Source: Tumebacillus permanentifrigoris
Lineage (GTDB): Bacteria > Bacillota > Bacilli > Tumebacillales > Tumebacillaceae
Reading direction: 5' to 3'
Length of the DNA stretch: 64,000 bases
Assembly (NCBI RefSeq): GCF_003148565.1
Contig: NZ_QGGL01000003.1
Span: 186,001-250,000, forward strand
The notes below the pieces were generated by a model, which did no database searches, had not been told where the DNA came from, and saw only the letters and a program-made list of their open reading frames with translations. The translations under genes were made by a program, and so were the position numbers. Below, piece after piece: positions 35,562 through 43,117 of this stretch (its first letter is position 1; each line of letters opens with the position of its first letter).

Positions 35562-37097
35562 ATGAGCAAAGATGTCCAGGTGAATCGTCAAACGGACAAA
35601 TATTTGATGATCGCCTTGTGGGCCTCTCTCCTGTTAGGTGTTGCCGGTGCCAGAACGCATTTTATTCTGGTCATGGACGCCATCGGAGGAGGTATCTTGG
35701 GTGGGATCGTCACCTTCTTGATCCTCAAGAAGATTTGGGTCACGAAGGTTCCTTACATTTACGTCACCGCCTTCATGATTTTCGACCTGTTATCGTTTAT
35801 CGGAGACCACTCAGCCGCCTCTTTTCTGAACGTTCCCTTGAGCGTGATGCTGCTGTCCTTCTATCACAATTCACGTGTCGTCTTGGTGGGTGGGATCAGC
35901 GGTGTACTGATGGAGTTCGTGCTCGTCATCTTCTTCAAGAGCTGGTACACCGACGCAGATCTCGCGATGATCAATGTCATCATCTTGGTCTCCGTGATGT
36001 CGGTCGTCATCCTCGCGATCCAGACGGTTATCGGTCTCGGATTGCGCCGTGATGTTGAACAACAGCGTCAGGAAGCGGTCGACGCCAAGGACCGCATCGA
36101 AGTTCTGCTCGATCAAATCAAGCAGTCGGTGCATACCCTTCGCGACTTCAGCGGCGTCCTCACAACCAACGTTTCCACCACCGGTCAGATCTCCAGAGAA
36201 GTCACCATCGCGTTCAGCGAAATTGCCCAAGGCGTCAACAACCAAGCAGCGAGCGTTGCTGACATCAACGAGTCGATGAAAGTGGTCGACCAGTCGGTAC
36301 AGACCGTATCCAATCGCTCCACTACGATGCGCGACCTGTCGCAATCGACTGTCGATGTCACCTTGGAGGGCAACAAGCAGATCTCCTACGCAGCCAACGA
36401 GATGGAGGAAGTCAGTTCGATCATCTCACAGTCTGTCACCCACATGAACGAGTTGACCGACCAAACGGAGCAGATCGGTGCCATCCTTGACACGATCAAG
36501 GAGATCTCCTCGCAGACCAATCTGCTCGCACTGAATGCGGCGATTGAGGCCGCGCGCGCTGGGGAACACGGCCGCGGGTTCGCCGTCGTCTCGGACGAGG
36601 TTCGCAAGCTGGCGGAGCGCTCGCAGCGCTCCACCGAAGAGATCGGCATCATCTTGGGCCAGATTCATCAAAAAACCGCGCAAGTCACGGAAATCGTCAA
36701 CGAAGGCCAAAACAAGATGATCTCCTCCAAGGAAGCGACCAAGCATGCGGAACAGATCTTCGAGCATATCATGGACAACACAGACAAAGTCGTGCGCCAA
36801 GCGAGCGACGTGCAGACGATGGTGCAGAACTTGATCAGTTCAGCCAACGTCACGATCGACGAAGTCACCTCCATCTCCTCCGTCACGGAACAAACCAGTG
36901 CGGCGGTCCAAGAGGTGCTCGCGTCCGTCGAGGAGCAGTCCAGACGCGTCGATGAAGTTGTCGATTCCTTCAATGAACTCGACAACCTGATCTTGCAACT
37001 GACGGCGCTCACCGCCGAACAGGAGCAAGTCACGACCACCGTCACCACCGAAGTTAAGAAACGCAGCAAGTTCAGCTTCTCTCGCAAAAAGCGATAA
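35562..37097 (+). CDS. Methyl-accepting chemotaxis protein without an extracellular domain
   Basis: A 511-aa chemoreceptor that signals to CheA/CheW. About six membrane helices fill residues 12-170 with no long outer loop, so it probably senses within the membrane or cytosol. The cytoplasmic coiled-coil signalling domain follows; its hairpin tip has the highly conserved [32 protein letters not shown] region (quoted as [19 protein letters not shown]). The C-terminus is basic ([13 protein letters not shown]) with no CheR-tethering pentapeptide. ATG 35562 has GCGAGGGG upstream. No chemotaxis genes adjoin it. Ligand unknown; redox or light-type membrane sensors are alternatives. Confidence 0.92.
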   Translation: MSKDVQVNRQTDKYLMIALWASLLLGVAGARTHFILVMDAIGGGILGGIVTFLILKKIWVTKVPYIYVTAFMIFDLLSFIGDHSAASFLNVPLSVMLLSFYHNSRVVLVGGISGVLMEFVLVIFFKSWYTDADLAMINVIILVSVMSVVILAIQTVIGLGLRRDVEQQRQEAVDAKDRIEVLLDQIKQSVHTLRDFSGVLTTNVSTTGQISREVTIAFSEIAQGVNNQAASVADINESMKVVDQSVQTVSNRSTTMRDLSQSTVDVTLEGNKQISYAANEMEEVSSIISQSVTHMNELTDQTEQIGAILDTIKEISSQTNLLALNAAIEAARAGEHGRGFAVVSDEVRKLAERSQRSTEEIGIILGQIHQKTAQVTEIVNEGQNKMISSKEATKHAEQIFEHIMDNTDKVVRQASDVQTMVQNLISSANVTIDEVTSISSVTEQTSAAVQEVLASVEEQSRRVDEVVDSFNELDNLILQLTALTAEQEQVTTTVTTEVKKRSKFSFSRKKR

Positions 37098-37106
37098 ACC
37101 CCATCG

Positions 37107-37140
37107 AAAAAGCCCTGAGGCAGATGCCTCAGGGCTTTTT
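37107..37140. terminator. Bidirectional terminator
   Basis: AAAAAGCCCTGAGGC / GCCTCAGGGCTTTTT with an AGAT loop, between the convergent chemoreceptor and kynureninase genes. Confidence 0.93.
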
Positions 37141-37152
37141 TTCGTTCCGATG

Positions 37153-38433
37153 CTAGGCGACCACGCCACGCTCGGTGGCGAACGCTTCGTACTCGCGGTT
37201 CTCGATGATCTCACGCAGCGCTTCGACGGTGCGCCAGATCTCTTCATACGTGTTGTACAGCGCAATCGGTGCCAAGCGGATCACGTTCGGGAAGCGGAAG
37301 TCTGGGATGATGTGGCGGGCTTTCAGCGCCTTGCAGATGCGCACAGCCTCGGCATGTTCCAACGAGACATGACCGCCGCGGCGGGCGTCGTCGCGCGGGT
37401 TGCCGATGCTGTAGCCTAACTCAACTGGCAGGCGATCGATCAGTTGCATCATGTACTCCGTCTGACGCAACGATTTGGCGCGAATCCGGTCGATCCCTGC
37501 CTCTTCGAAGATTTTGAGCGAACCGAGCAAGGGCGCCGTGCTCAACAAGTGCGTCGTCCCGATCTGCCACGCGCCTGCGCTATCAGCGGGTTCAAATTCG
37601 TGGACCATGTCAAACTGGCGGTCCTTGCGATACCCGAACCACCCGCTCAGGCCCGGACGGGTGCCGAAGTGGCGCTCGTTGACGTAGAGACCGCCGACAG
37701 AACCGGGACCGGCATTGAGGTACTTGTAATTGCACCAGAACGCGAAGTCTGTCCCCCACTGTGAGAAGTGGTGCGGGACAGCGCCGATCGAGTGACAACA
37801 GTCAAAGCCGATCACGATGCCACGAGCGTGCGCTTCTGTTGTCAGGCGTTCCATATCCAGCAACTGCCCCGAGCGGTACAGCACCGCCGGGAGCATGATC
37901 AGCGCGATCTCATCGGTCATCGCGGCGATGATGTCCTCCTCCTCGACCACCCGCCCATCGCGGCTCTTGACGAGCACGAGATGTTCAGCCGGATCGAGAC
38001 CCTTGAGGAGCAATTGGCTTTGCAGCGCGTACTGATCAGACGGGAAATTCAGTTCGTCTGTCAAAATCTTCGTGCGCGTGCCTTGCGGGTGGAAAAACGT
38101 CGAGACCAGTTGATGCAGATTGACCGTTGTCGAGCCCGCCACGATCACTTCCTCCGGCTTGCCTCCAACCAGTGCCGCCTCCCGTTTGCCCAACTCCTCC
38201 GCCAGATAGAACCACGGCGGCGATGCCTCGGTCCACCCGTCAATGCCGAGCGTCTTCCATTCTTGCAACGCGTTGAGCACCGCTTGCTCAGCATCCCGCG
38301 AGCACAGTCCAAGCGAGTTGCCGTCCATGTAGATCCCATTTTGCAACAAATAAAACCGCTCGCGAAACGCTGCCAGCTCGTCCTCGCGATCCAAAGCCTG
38401 TGCTTGCTCCACAGTCCCATCCACTTTTGTCAT
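37153..38433 (-). CDS. kynU: Kynureninase
   Basis: A PLP enzyme cleaving L-kynurenine to anthranilate and alanine. 426 aa is typical. The PLP-binding Lys is in [14 protein letters not shown]. Upstream signatures are YMDGNSLGL near the N-terminus, TVNLHQL and the [12 protein letters not shown] region. ATG 38433 has GAGGGG upstream. It lies 15 bp after a glycosyltransferase gene on the same strand, with no tryptophan dioxygenase (kynA) or formamidase (kynB) beside it, which is unusual for a tryptophan catabolic locus. A role in supplying anthranilate to secondary metabolism is possible. Confidence 0.94.
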   Translation of the reverse strand: MTKVDGTVEQAQALDREDELAAFRERFYLLQNGIYMDGNSLGLCSRDAEQAVLNALQEWKTLGIDGWTEASPPWFYLAEELGKREAALVGGKPEEVIVAGSTTVNLHQLVSTFFHPQGTRTKILTDELNFPSDQYALQSQLLLKGLDPAEHLVLVKSRDGRVVEEEDIIAAMTDEIALIMLPAVLYRSGQLLDMERLTTEAHARGIVIGFDCCHSIGAVPHHFSQWGTDFAFWCNYKYLNAGPGSVGGLYVNERHFGTRPGLSGWFGYRKDRQFDMVHEFEPADSAGAWQIGTTHLLSTAPLLGSLKIFEEAGIDRIRAKSLRQTEYMMQLIDRLPVELGYSIGNPRDDARRGGHVSLEHAEAVRICKALKARHIIPDFRFPNVIRLAPIALYNTYEEIWRTVEALREIIENREYEAFATERGVVA

Positions 38434-38448
38434 TCGAGAAGCCCCTCT

Positions 38449-39690
38449 CTACGCCTTGATCTGGTTGTTCATCGCTTCCACGCACAACTCCGCCAGTTGC
38501 CCCACCACATGCTCCGAACTAAAACGGTCCACTGGAATTGCGTTGGCGTGGGCTTGTTGCTGCTCCAATTGACTCAGGTACAACTCCAACGCATCGGCGA
38601 TACTGGCGATGTTGTCAGGGTGGTGGACCTGCCAGCCATACTCCTGTAACAAGCGTCCGGCTGTGCCCTTGGTCGATGTGATGCCCAGCACGGGGCGGCG
38701 GGCACCTAGATAATCGATCAGTTTCGAACTGAGGAACAAGTTCACATCGCTCGGGGCATCGACCAACAACAGCACATCGGTCTGTGCCATCAGCTCCAGA
38801 CTTTGGCGGTACGGCACTTGCCCTATGCGTTGCACCGTCATGCCCAACTGTTGCTCCGCTTCCTCTAATAGAGGATGGAACGTGCGCTCCACATTGCCGA
38901 CCACCTGCAGCTCCAAGCGCTCGACGAGGTCAGGTCGGCGCTCCTTGAGCACACGCAACGCCTTCACCAGCGGTTCAGGGCTGCGCAGTCCGTAGAAATC
39001 GCCGATGTAAGCGAGGCGAATTTTTGCTGGCTCTGTCCCTTGCACTGAAGCGGTGTACAACTCGGGATCATAGTGGTGCGGCAAGACGATCGACTTGCTC
39101 TTGATGTCAACATGTCCGTGTGCCGCCGCATACAAGTCCAGCATCTCCTGCGTGGGAAACACCAACTTGTCCGCCTGCTCGACCACCTCACGCTCGTACC
39201 CCTCGATGACCTGCTTCTTGCGTCCTGTGTAGGGATGATACGGATTGTGCGCCCACGGGTCGCTGAACTGCGCGATCCACGGCAGGCCGAAGCGCTTTTT
39301 CATATGCAGGGCAGCCAGATGGCTGGAGCCTGGCTGAGAACGGCTGTACAGCACGTCGTACTGGTCAGGCTTGAGCATCATCCCCGCATACGTCTCCGCC
39401 GCGCGCAACCAGATCGGGTTGTCGATCGACGCCAGCCGTCCGACCGTCTCGCGGTACAGCTTGCGAAAAACGCGTGAGGACGGCTTGGGGTTCGACAGGC
39501 GCCTGACCTGTACCCGCTCCCCCATCTCCTCCAACAAAAACGGATCGGTGCGGAACTCTGGCTCCTCCCCGACCGTGATCAAATCCACTTGGAAGTGGCG
39601 CGACAGAAACTTGAGCGTCTTCGCCACCAAAATCGACTCCGCGTTCAATTGCGGGGGTGCGTAATACGAAATCATCAACATCTTCTTCAT
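38449..39690 (-). CDS. Glycosyltransferase family 4-like
   Basis: A 413-aa GT-B-fold enzyme moving a sugar from a nucleotide donor to an unknown acceptor. The N-terminal half has MLMISYYAPPQLNAES; the C-terminal donor domain has RLAYIGDFYGLRSPEPLV and ends with LLVDAPSDVNLFLSSKLIDYLGARRPV (quoted as FLSSKLIDYLGARRPV), the Glu/Ser-rich donor region of GT1/GT4 enzymes. ATG 39690 is preferred over an in-frame GTG at 39702 because AGAGGTGG lies between them. It probably forms a transcript with kynU, but no metabolic link is obvious. Confidence 0.85.
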   Translation of the reverse strand: MKKMLMISYYAPPQLNAESILVAKTLKFLSRHFQVDLITVGEEPEFRTDPFLLEEMGERVQVRRLSNPKPSSRVFRKLYRETVGRLASIDNPIWLRAAETYAGMMLKPDQYDVLYSRSQPGSSHLAALHMKKRFGLPWIAQFSDPWAHNPYHPYTGRKKQVIEGYEREVVEQADKLVFPTQEMLDLYAAAHGHVDIKSKSIVLPHHYDPELYTASVQGTEPAKIRLAYIGDFYGLRSPEPLVKALRVLKERRPDLVERLELQVVGNVERTFHPLLEEAEQQLGMTVQRIGQVPYRQSLELMAQTDVLLLVDAPSDVNLFLSSKLIDYLGARRPVLGITSTKGTAGRLLQEYGWQVHHPDNIASIADALELYLSQLEQQQAHANAIPVDRFSSEHVVGQLAELCVEAMNNQIKA

Positions 39691-39797
39691 CAACGGGTCC
39701 ACCTCTTATTCCCATCTTACCCTAACCTCGGCTTCTGAGGAAAGCCTCGTCCGCATAAGAGTTACTAGTACGTACTACTAAGAGGCGGTGTATAGCT

Positions 39798-40517
39798 ATG
39801 ATGCGAACCCTCATGCGCGAACATCCTGTATCCTCGCGCCTCATTTTGTATGCCATGATCCTGCTGATCGCCTGTCTGTTCATCCCCGCCCATGCGATGG
39901 CGCACAAGCCGATTTTTGTCGAGCGCATGGCGGGAGGCTATGACGATGCCTATCCGATCCCGGACGCGACGACATCCTATGCGGTGTACGGCAACTTGAC
40001 CGCCCCGCGCCAAGTCGATGTCTTCCAAGTCACCGTCACCGACGATACCCCCTTCTACGCCCGCCTCTCCGTCCCGAAAAAAGCGGGCTCAACAAAGTTC
40101 GCGCCCGCTTTGGTCCTGATCGGGCCCGGACTGCCGAAGTCGAATGTTCCGCCGAACTATCCGCTCGCGTTGCCAGACGACCTCGGGCGCGGCATCTATC
40201 TCTACGAACAGGTGCAGGATGAGTTCTTTGAGCCGTTCACGCAGACCACGCTCCTGCAGCGTCAATTTGTCTCGCGCAAACTTCAGCCCGGCACCTACTA
40301 CCTCGCCGTCTACGATCCAGACGGTCAACTCGGCAAGTATGTGCTCGCCACTGGCACGGAGGAGCGTTTTTCCACCGCCGACTGGCTGAAGTTCCCGGCG
40401 ACGTGGTTGAAAGTCCGGCTCTGGTACGATGCAGGGCAGACCTTGGGCATCCTCGCACTCGTCACGGGCGTGCTAGGTGTGCTGTTCTACTCCCTCCGCC
40501 GCCTGCGTGAACGCTAA
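39798..40517 (+). CDS. Exported, membrane-anchored protein of unknown function
   Basis: A 239-aa protein. It has a signal peptide (LILYAMILLIACLFIPAHAMA, about residues 15-35; quoted part LLIACLFIPAHAMA), an extracellular region of about 170 residues rich in beta-strand patterns (TSYAVYGNLTAPRQVDVFQV; LQPGTYYLAVYDPDGQLG) and a C-terminal membrane helix (LGILALVTGVLGVLF) with a basic tail RRLRER. The middle resembles a pre-peptidase or jelly-roll sugar-binding fold by pattern only. A second ATG at 39801 could also serve. Divergent from the glycosyltransferase; own terminator. No family was recognised. Confidence 0.75.
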   Translation: MMRTLMREHPVSSRLILYAMILLIACLFIPAHAMAHKPIFVERMAGGYDDAYPIPDATTSYAVYGNLTAPRQVDVFQVTVTDDTPFYARLSVPKKAGSTKFAPALVLIGPGLPKSNVPPNYPLALPDDLGRGIYLYEQVQDEFFEPFTQTTLLQRQFVSRKLQPGTYYLAVYDPDGQLGKYVLATGTEERFSTADWLKFPATWLKVRLWYDAGQTLGILALVTGVLGVLFYSLRRLRER

Positions 40518-40553
40518 AAAAAGGCACCTCGTCTCAGACGAAGGTGCCTTTTT
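40515..40553. terminator. Bidirectional terminator
   Basis: AAGGCACC / GGTGCCTT with an inner CGTCT / AGACG pair makes a long hairpin flanked by A and T runs. It serves the exported-protein gene (+) and the spoVK cassette (-). Confidence 0.92.
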
Positions 40554-40730
40554 TCATCGACGGTCACAGATCGGACAGGTCCCCTCCCGCAGGCATTGTT
40601 CTCGCAAGTCAATCGCGGCCATGGCGCGACCATGCTCGACGCCGTCCTGATACCCGAGACGGCGACCGACGGAGAACCCGACGAGGACGACCAACAACAG
40701 CAAGAGGATGCCAAGCATCACAGAAATCAA
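40554..40730 (-). CDS. Small membrane protein with C-terminal CxxC
   Basis: A 58-codon gene whose TTG start (40730) overlaps the stop of the UbiA-like gene as TTGA; GGGGGG lies just upstream. One N-terminal membrane helix (MLGILLLLLVVLVGFSVG, residues 5-22) is followed by a basic/acidic linker and a Cys cluster, CLREGTCPICDRR (Cys46, Cys52, Cys55), able to bind a metal or undergo redox chemistry. It is the last member of the spoVK cassette and abuts a terminator. No family was recognised. Confidence 0.65.
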   Translation of the reverse strand: MISVMLGILLLLLVVLVGFSVGRRLGYQDGVEHGRAMAAIDLREQCLREGTCPICDRR

Positions 40731-41335
40731 TTCTGCTCCCCCCTCTCGCGCCACCTGATCCCGCTCAACACCGCCATCAAGAAGTGAACGAGCGGCATCG
40801 CGACGATCACCTCGGCCGTCAGCAACGGTGCGAGCAGGACAGCGGCGAGGGCGGTGATGAACAACAGCAGGGTCGCTTCGACCGTCCCGATGCGCAAGGC
40901 CCAGTTCGTCTGCCCGGATCGCCGGTCGTGTTGGACATCCATGAGATCGTCGAGCAACTGGATCATGATCATCACGAACAACGCCCACGCCGCCAGCACG
41001 GGTCCCGCGAACAGCATCGCGAAGGCCAGCGCGAGCAGTGACTCCACCCAACCGGGCAGCTTGGTGGGCATCACTTCGGACAGATCATGTCCCATCCCGA
41101 TCGCATAAGAGGCGAGAAAAAGCGCCAGCGCCACCTGCGGCGCGAGCGCCATCGCACCGCCGAACAGCATCAGACCATACGGCAGACAGGCGCGTCCGAG
41201 CCGCACGGACAGCGTGTGCCGCCCGACGCTGCGGTCGAACTCCACATCGAGGGTATCGTCCATCAGCTTGATCGTCAAACCGGCCAGCACCATGCCGAGA
41301 ATCTCGACGAGGAGACTAGACCAGACGCCAGACAT
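40727..41335 (-). CDS. UbiA-like membrane protein with two Asp-rich motifs
   Basis: A 202-aa integral membrane protein with about six helices. Two motifs of the form DDxxDxxxD appear, DDTLDVEFDR near residue 26 and DDLMDVQHDR near residue 128, each like the prenyl-diphosphate-binding sites of UbiA prenyltransferases. It is about 90 residues shorter than normal UbiA, and the start (ATG 41335, GGAGGTG) lies inside the preceding GTPase gene, so it seems a compact member. Prenyl transfer or a terpene-cyclase-like role is possible; acceptor unknown. Confidence 0.7.
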   Translation of the reverse strand: MSGVWSSLLVEILGMVLAGLTIKLMDDTLDVEFDRSVGRHTLSVRLGRACLPYGLMLFGGAMALAPQVALALFLASYAIGMGHDLSEVMPTKLPGWVESLLALAFAMLFAGPVLAAWALFVMIMIQLLDDLMDVQHDRRSGQTNWALRIGTVEATLLLFITALAAVLLAPLLTAEVIVAMPLVHFLMAVLSGIRWRERGEQN

Positions 41336-41924
41336 GTTCTTTCACCTCCCGAAACCCTTGGCGGTACAGGGCGGAGATCGGCAGGAGGTTGAGACCCTTG
41401 AATTCCTTTTCCAGCAGTTTGAAGCCGCGTTGTCCGTCGGGCAGGTCGACTTTGTTCGCGAGGCAGAGGTAGCCGCTTTTGCGCCCCCCCACCTCCGCGA
41501 TCTGCAAGTCGAGTTCGCCGAGGTTTTTCACCCCGCCAACCTTCATCACTTCACAAGCGTCGACGAGGTGCAGGATGCAGTCGGCGTGGCGCAGTTCTTG
41601 CAGGGTCTGCGCCATCGCCTCCCGCATTTCCAAGTCGGGGTGAATGCCATCGGTGAGGCCGGTGGAGTCGGTCAGCTTGAACTGGCGCATGCCTTTGCCG
41701 CGCGGCAGTTCGAGCGAGATCGATTGGAGGGAGCGCGTATGGTGCGCTTCCACGCCCGAGAGCTCCTGACGAGCGCTGTGCAGATCGAACTTGCGCTGGC
41801 GGGTGGTGCCGTCTGGCAGTTGAAAATAGACATCCATGCGTTGGAGTCCTAAAAACTCCGCAAAATTGATGCAAAAGATCGTCTTACCGACGTTGGTTCT
41901 CCCAATCACGAGACAGTTCCTCAC
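41316..41924 (-). CDS. Small GTPase linked to spoVK
   Basis: A 202-aa P-loop GTPase of the TRAFAC class. The motifs are G1 GRTNVGKT (residues 8-15), G3 DSTGL, with Ser in place of the usual xxG Thr/Pro, and G4 NKVD. No C-terminal RNA-binding domain is present, so it is not Era or EngA. GTG 41924 has GGAGGAA 8 bp upstream and lies 41 bp inside spoVK; its end overlaps the UbiA-like gene by 20 bp. The tight overlaps suggest translation together with SpoVK. Role unknown. Confidence 0.82.
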   Translation of the reverse strand: MRNCLVIGRTNVGKTIFCINFAEFLGLQRMDVYFQLPDGTTRQRKFDLHSARQELSGVEAHHTRSLQSISLELPRGKGMRQFKLTDSTGLTDGIHPDLEMREAMAQTLQELRHADCILHLVDACEVMKVGGVKNLGELDLQIAEVGGRKSGYLCLANKVDLPDGQRGFKLLEKEFKGLNLLPISALYRQGFREVKEHVWRLV

Positions 41925-42921
41925 TCTTGAGTTCCTCCCCCATCACCAAGTCATCCGGTTCGATTCGCATCAGTTCCTCCCGCGACGGGCGCTCTTTTTC
42001 GAGCAGCCGTACTGCGTGCAGACGAATCGCCCGCTCGATGATGTTGCGCACCATCCGAGCATTGCTAAAATTGCGACGTCCCGTCGCTTGGAGACTGTCG
42101 CGCAGGAAGTGGCGGAGTTTGACGTTCGCCTCATGCGACAGACGGTATTCGCGGTGACGGAGCATCGTGTCTGCGATCTGCATCAATTCGTGCTCCGAGT
42201 AGTCCTCGAAATGGACGATGATCGGGAAGCGCGAGGGCAGACCGGGGTTGGTGCGCAAGAACTGCTCCATCTCCAAGCCATACCCGGCGAGGATGAGGAT
42301 GAAGTCGTTTTTGTGGTCTTCCATCGACTTGACGAGACAGTCGATCGCTTCCTTGCCAAAGTCTTTTTCGCCGCCGCGGGCAAGCGAATAGGCTTCGTCG
42401 ATAAACATGATGCCGCCGAGCGCTTTTTTGACATGTTCGCGGGTTTTCTGGGCGGTATGCCCAATGTATTCGCCGACGAGATCGGCTCGTTCCACTTCTA
42501 CCAGGTGACCTTTTGACAAGACGCCAAGTTCACGCATCAAACGGGCGAGGATGCGTGCCACTGTCGTTTTCCCAGTGCCTGGGTTGCCTTTGAAGATCAT
42601 ATGCAGGACGATCGGTTCGGTGGCGAGTTTGGCAGCGGAGCGTTTTTGCTGAATTTGAATGAAAGCAAAAATCTCCTTGACCAGCGTCTTGACCTGTTTC
42701 AAACCGATCAGTGTATCGAGTTCTTTGATGATCGCCTGGTAACGCTGTGTATCAACAACGGCCGGTTGGCCCTTGGTTTCACGGCGGAGGGTGGAGTTCG
42801 AGCTGCTCCCGTGCAAACGCCTGAGCGCCTCGTTCAAGGCGACTTCCCCTTTGCGAAATTGATCCAATACATCCTGATCGTTCTCGCGCTGGTTCGGTGT
42901 CCTGTTACCGCTCCTCATCAC
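41884..42921 (-). CDS. spoVK: Stage V sporulation protein K (AAA+ ATPase, CbbX-like)
   Basis: A 345-aa AAA+ ATPase of the SpoVK/CbbX family. In Bacillus it is needed for mature spores. Walker A is GNPGTGKTT, Walker B IMFIDEAYSLA, the sensor region ILILAGY and the second region RMVRNIIERAIRLHA. GTG 42921 has GAGGTGG 7 bp upstream; ATG 42918 is equally possible. It leads a cassette spoVK-GTPase-UbiA-like-CxxC protein, in which every junction overlaps. A CATACGCT box upstream resembles sporulation-sigma -10 elements. Confidence 0.92.
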   Translation of the reverse strand: MMRSGNRTPNQRENDQDVLDQFRKGEVALNEALRRLHGSSSNSTLRRETKGQPAVVDTQRYQAIIKELDTLIGLKQVKTLVKEIFAFIQIQQKRSAAKLATEPIVLHMIFKGNPGTGKTTVARILARLMRELGVLSKGHLVEVERADLVGEYIGHTAQKTREHVKKALGGIMFIDEAYSLARGGEKDFGKEAIDCLVKSMEDHKNDFILILAGYGLEMEQFLRTNPGLPSRFPIIVHFEDYSEHELMQIADTMLRHREYRLSHEANVKLRHFLRDSLQATGRRNFSNARMVRNIIERAIRLHAVRLLEKERPSREELMRIEPDDLVMGEELKSEELSRDWENQRR

Positions 42922-42955
42922 GTGATTTCCACCTCGCTTTTGGAGAGATTGGTAC

Positions 42956-42963
42956 AGCGTATG
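42956..42963 (-). promoter_or_regulatory. Candidate sporulation-sigma -10 element upstream of spoVK
   Basis: CATACGCT on the minus strand, 35 bp before the spoVK start, matches the CATA-type -10 used by SigE/SigK. No convincing -35 was found at the right distance. Confidence 0.35.
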
Positions 42964-43061
42964 TGGTGGAGGGGAAATGGGTGATTGCCTAAGGAGATAC
43001 GGGTCGCTCGTATAGTCAAAACCTTATTCCCAAAATCAACAATCATTCCAGACCTCAAGGG

Positions 43062-43113
43062 AAAAAACAACCCCCCTGTACGAAGCGGCAGGCGCATCGT
43101 GTAGGGGGGTTGT
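43062..43113 (-). terminator. Terminator of the NRPS/PKS operon
   Basis: On the minus strand ACAACCCCCC / GGGGGGTTGT with extra pairing (TACGA / TCGT) in the loop is followed by six T, right after the last synthetase gene. It shows that no thioesterase gene follows in the same transcript. Confidence 0.92.
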
Positions 43114-43117
43114 AGGT

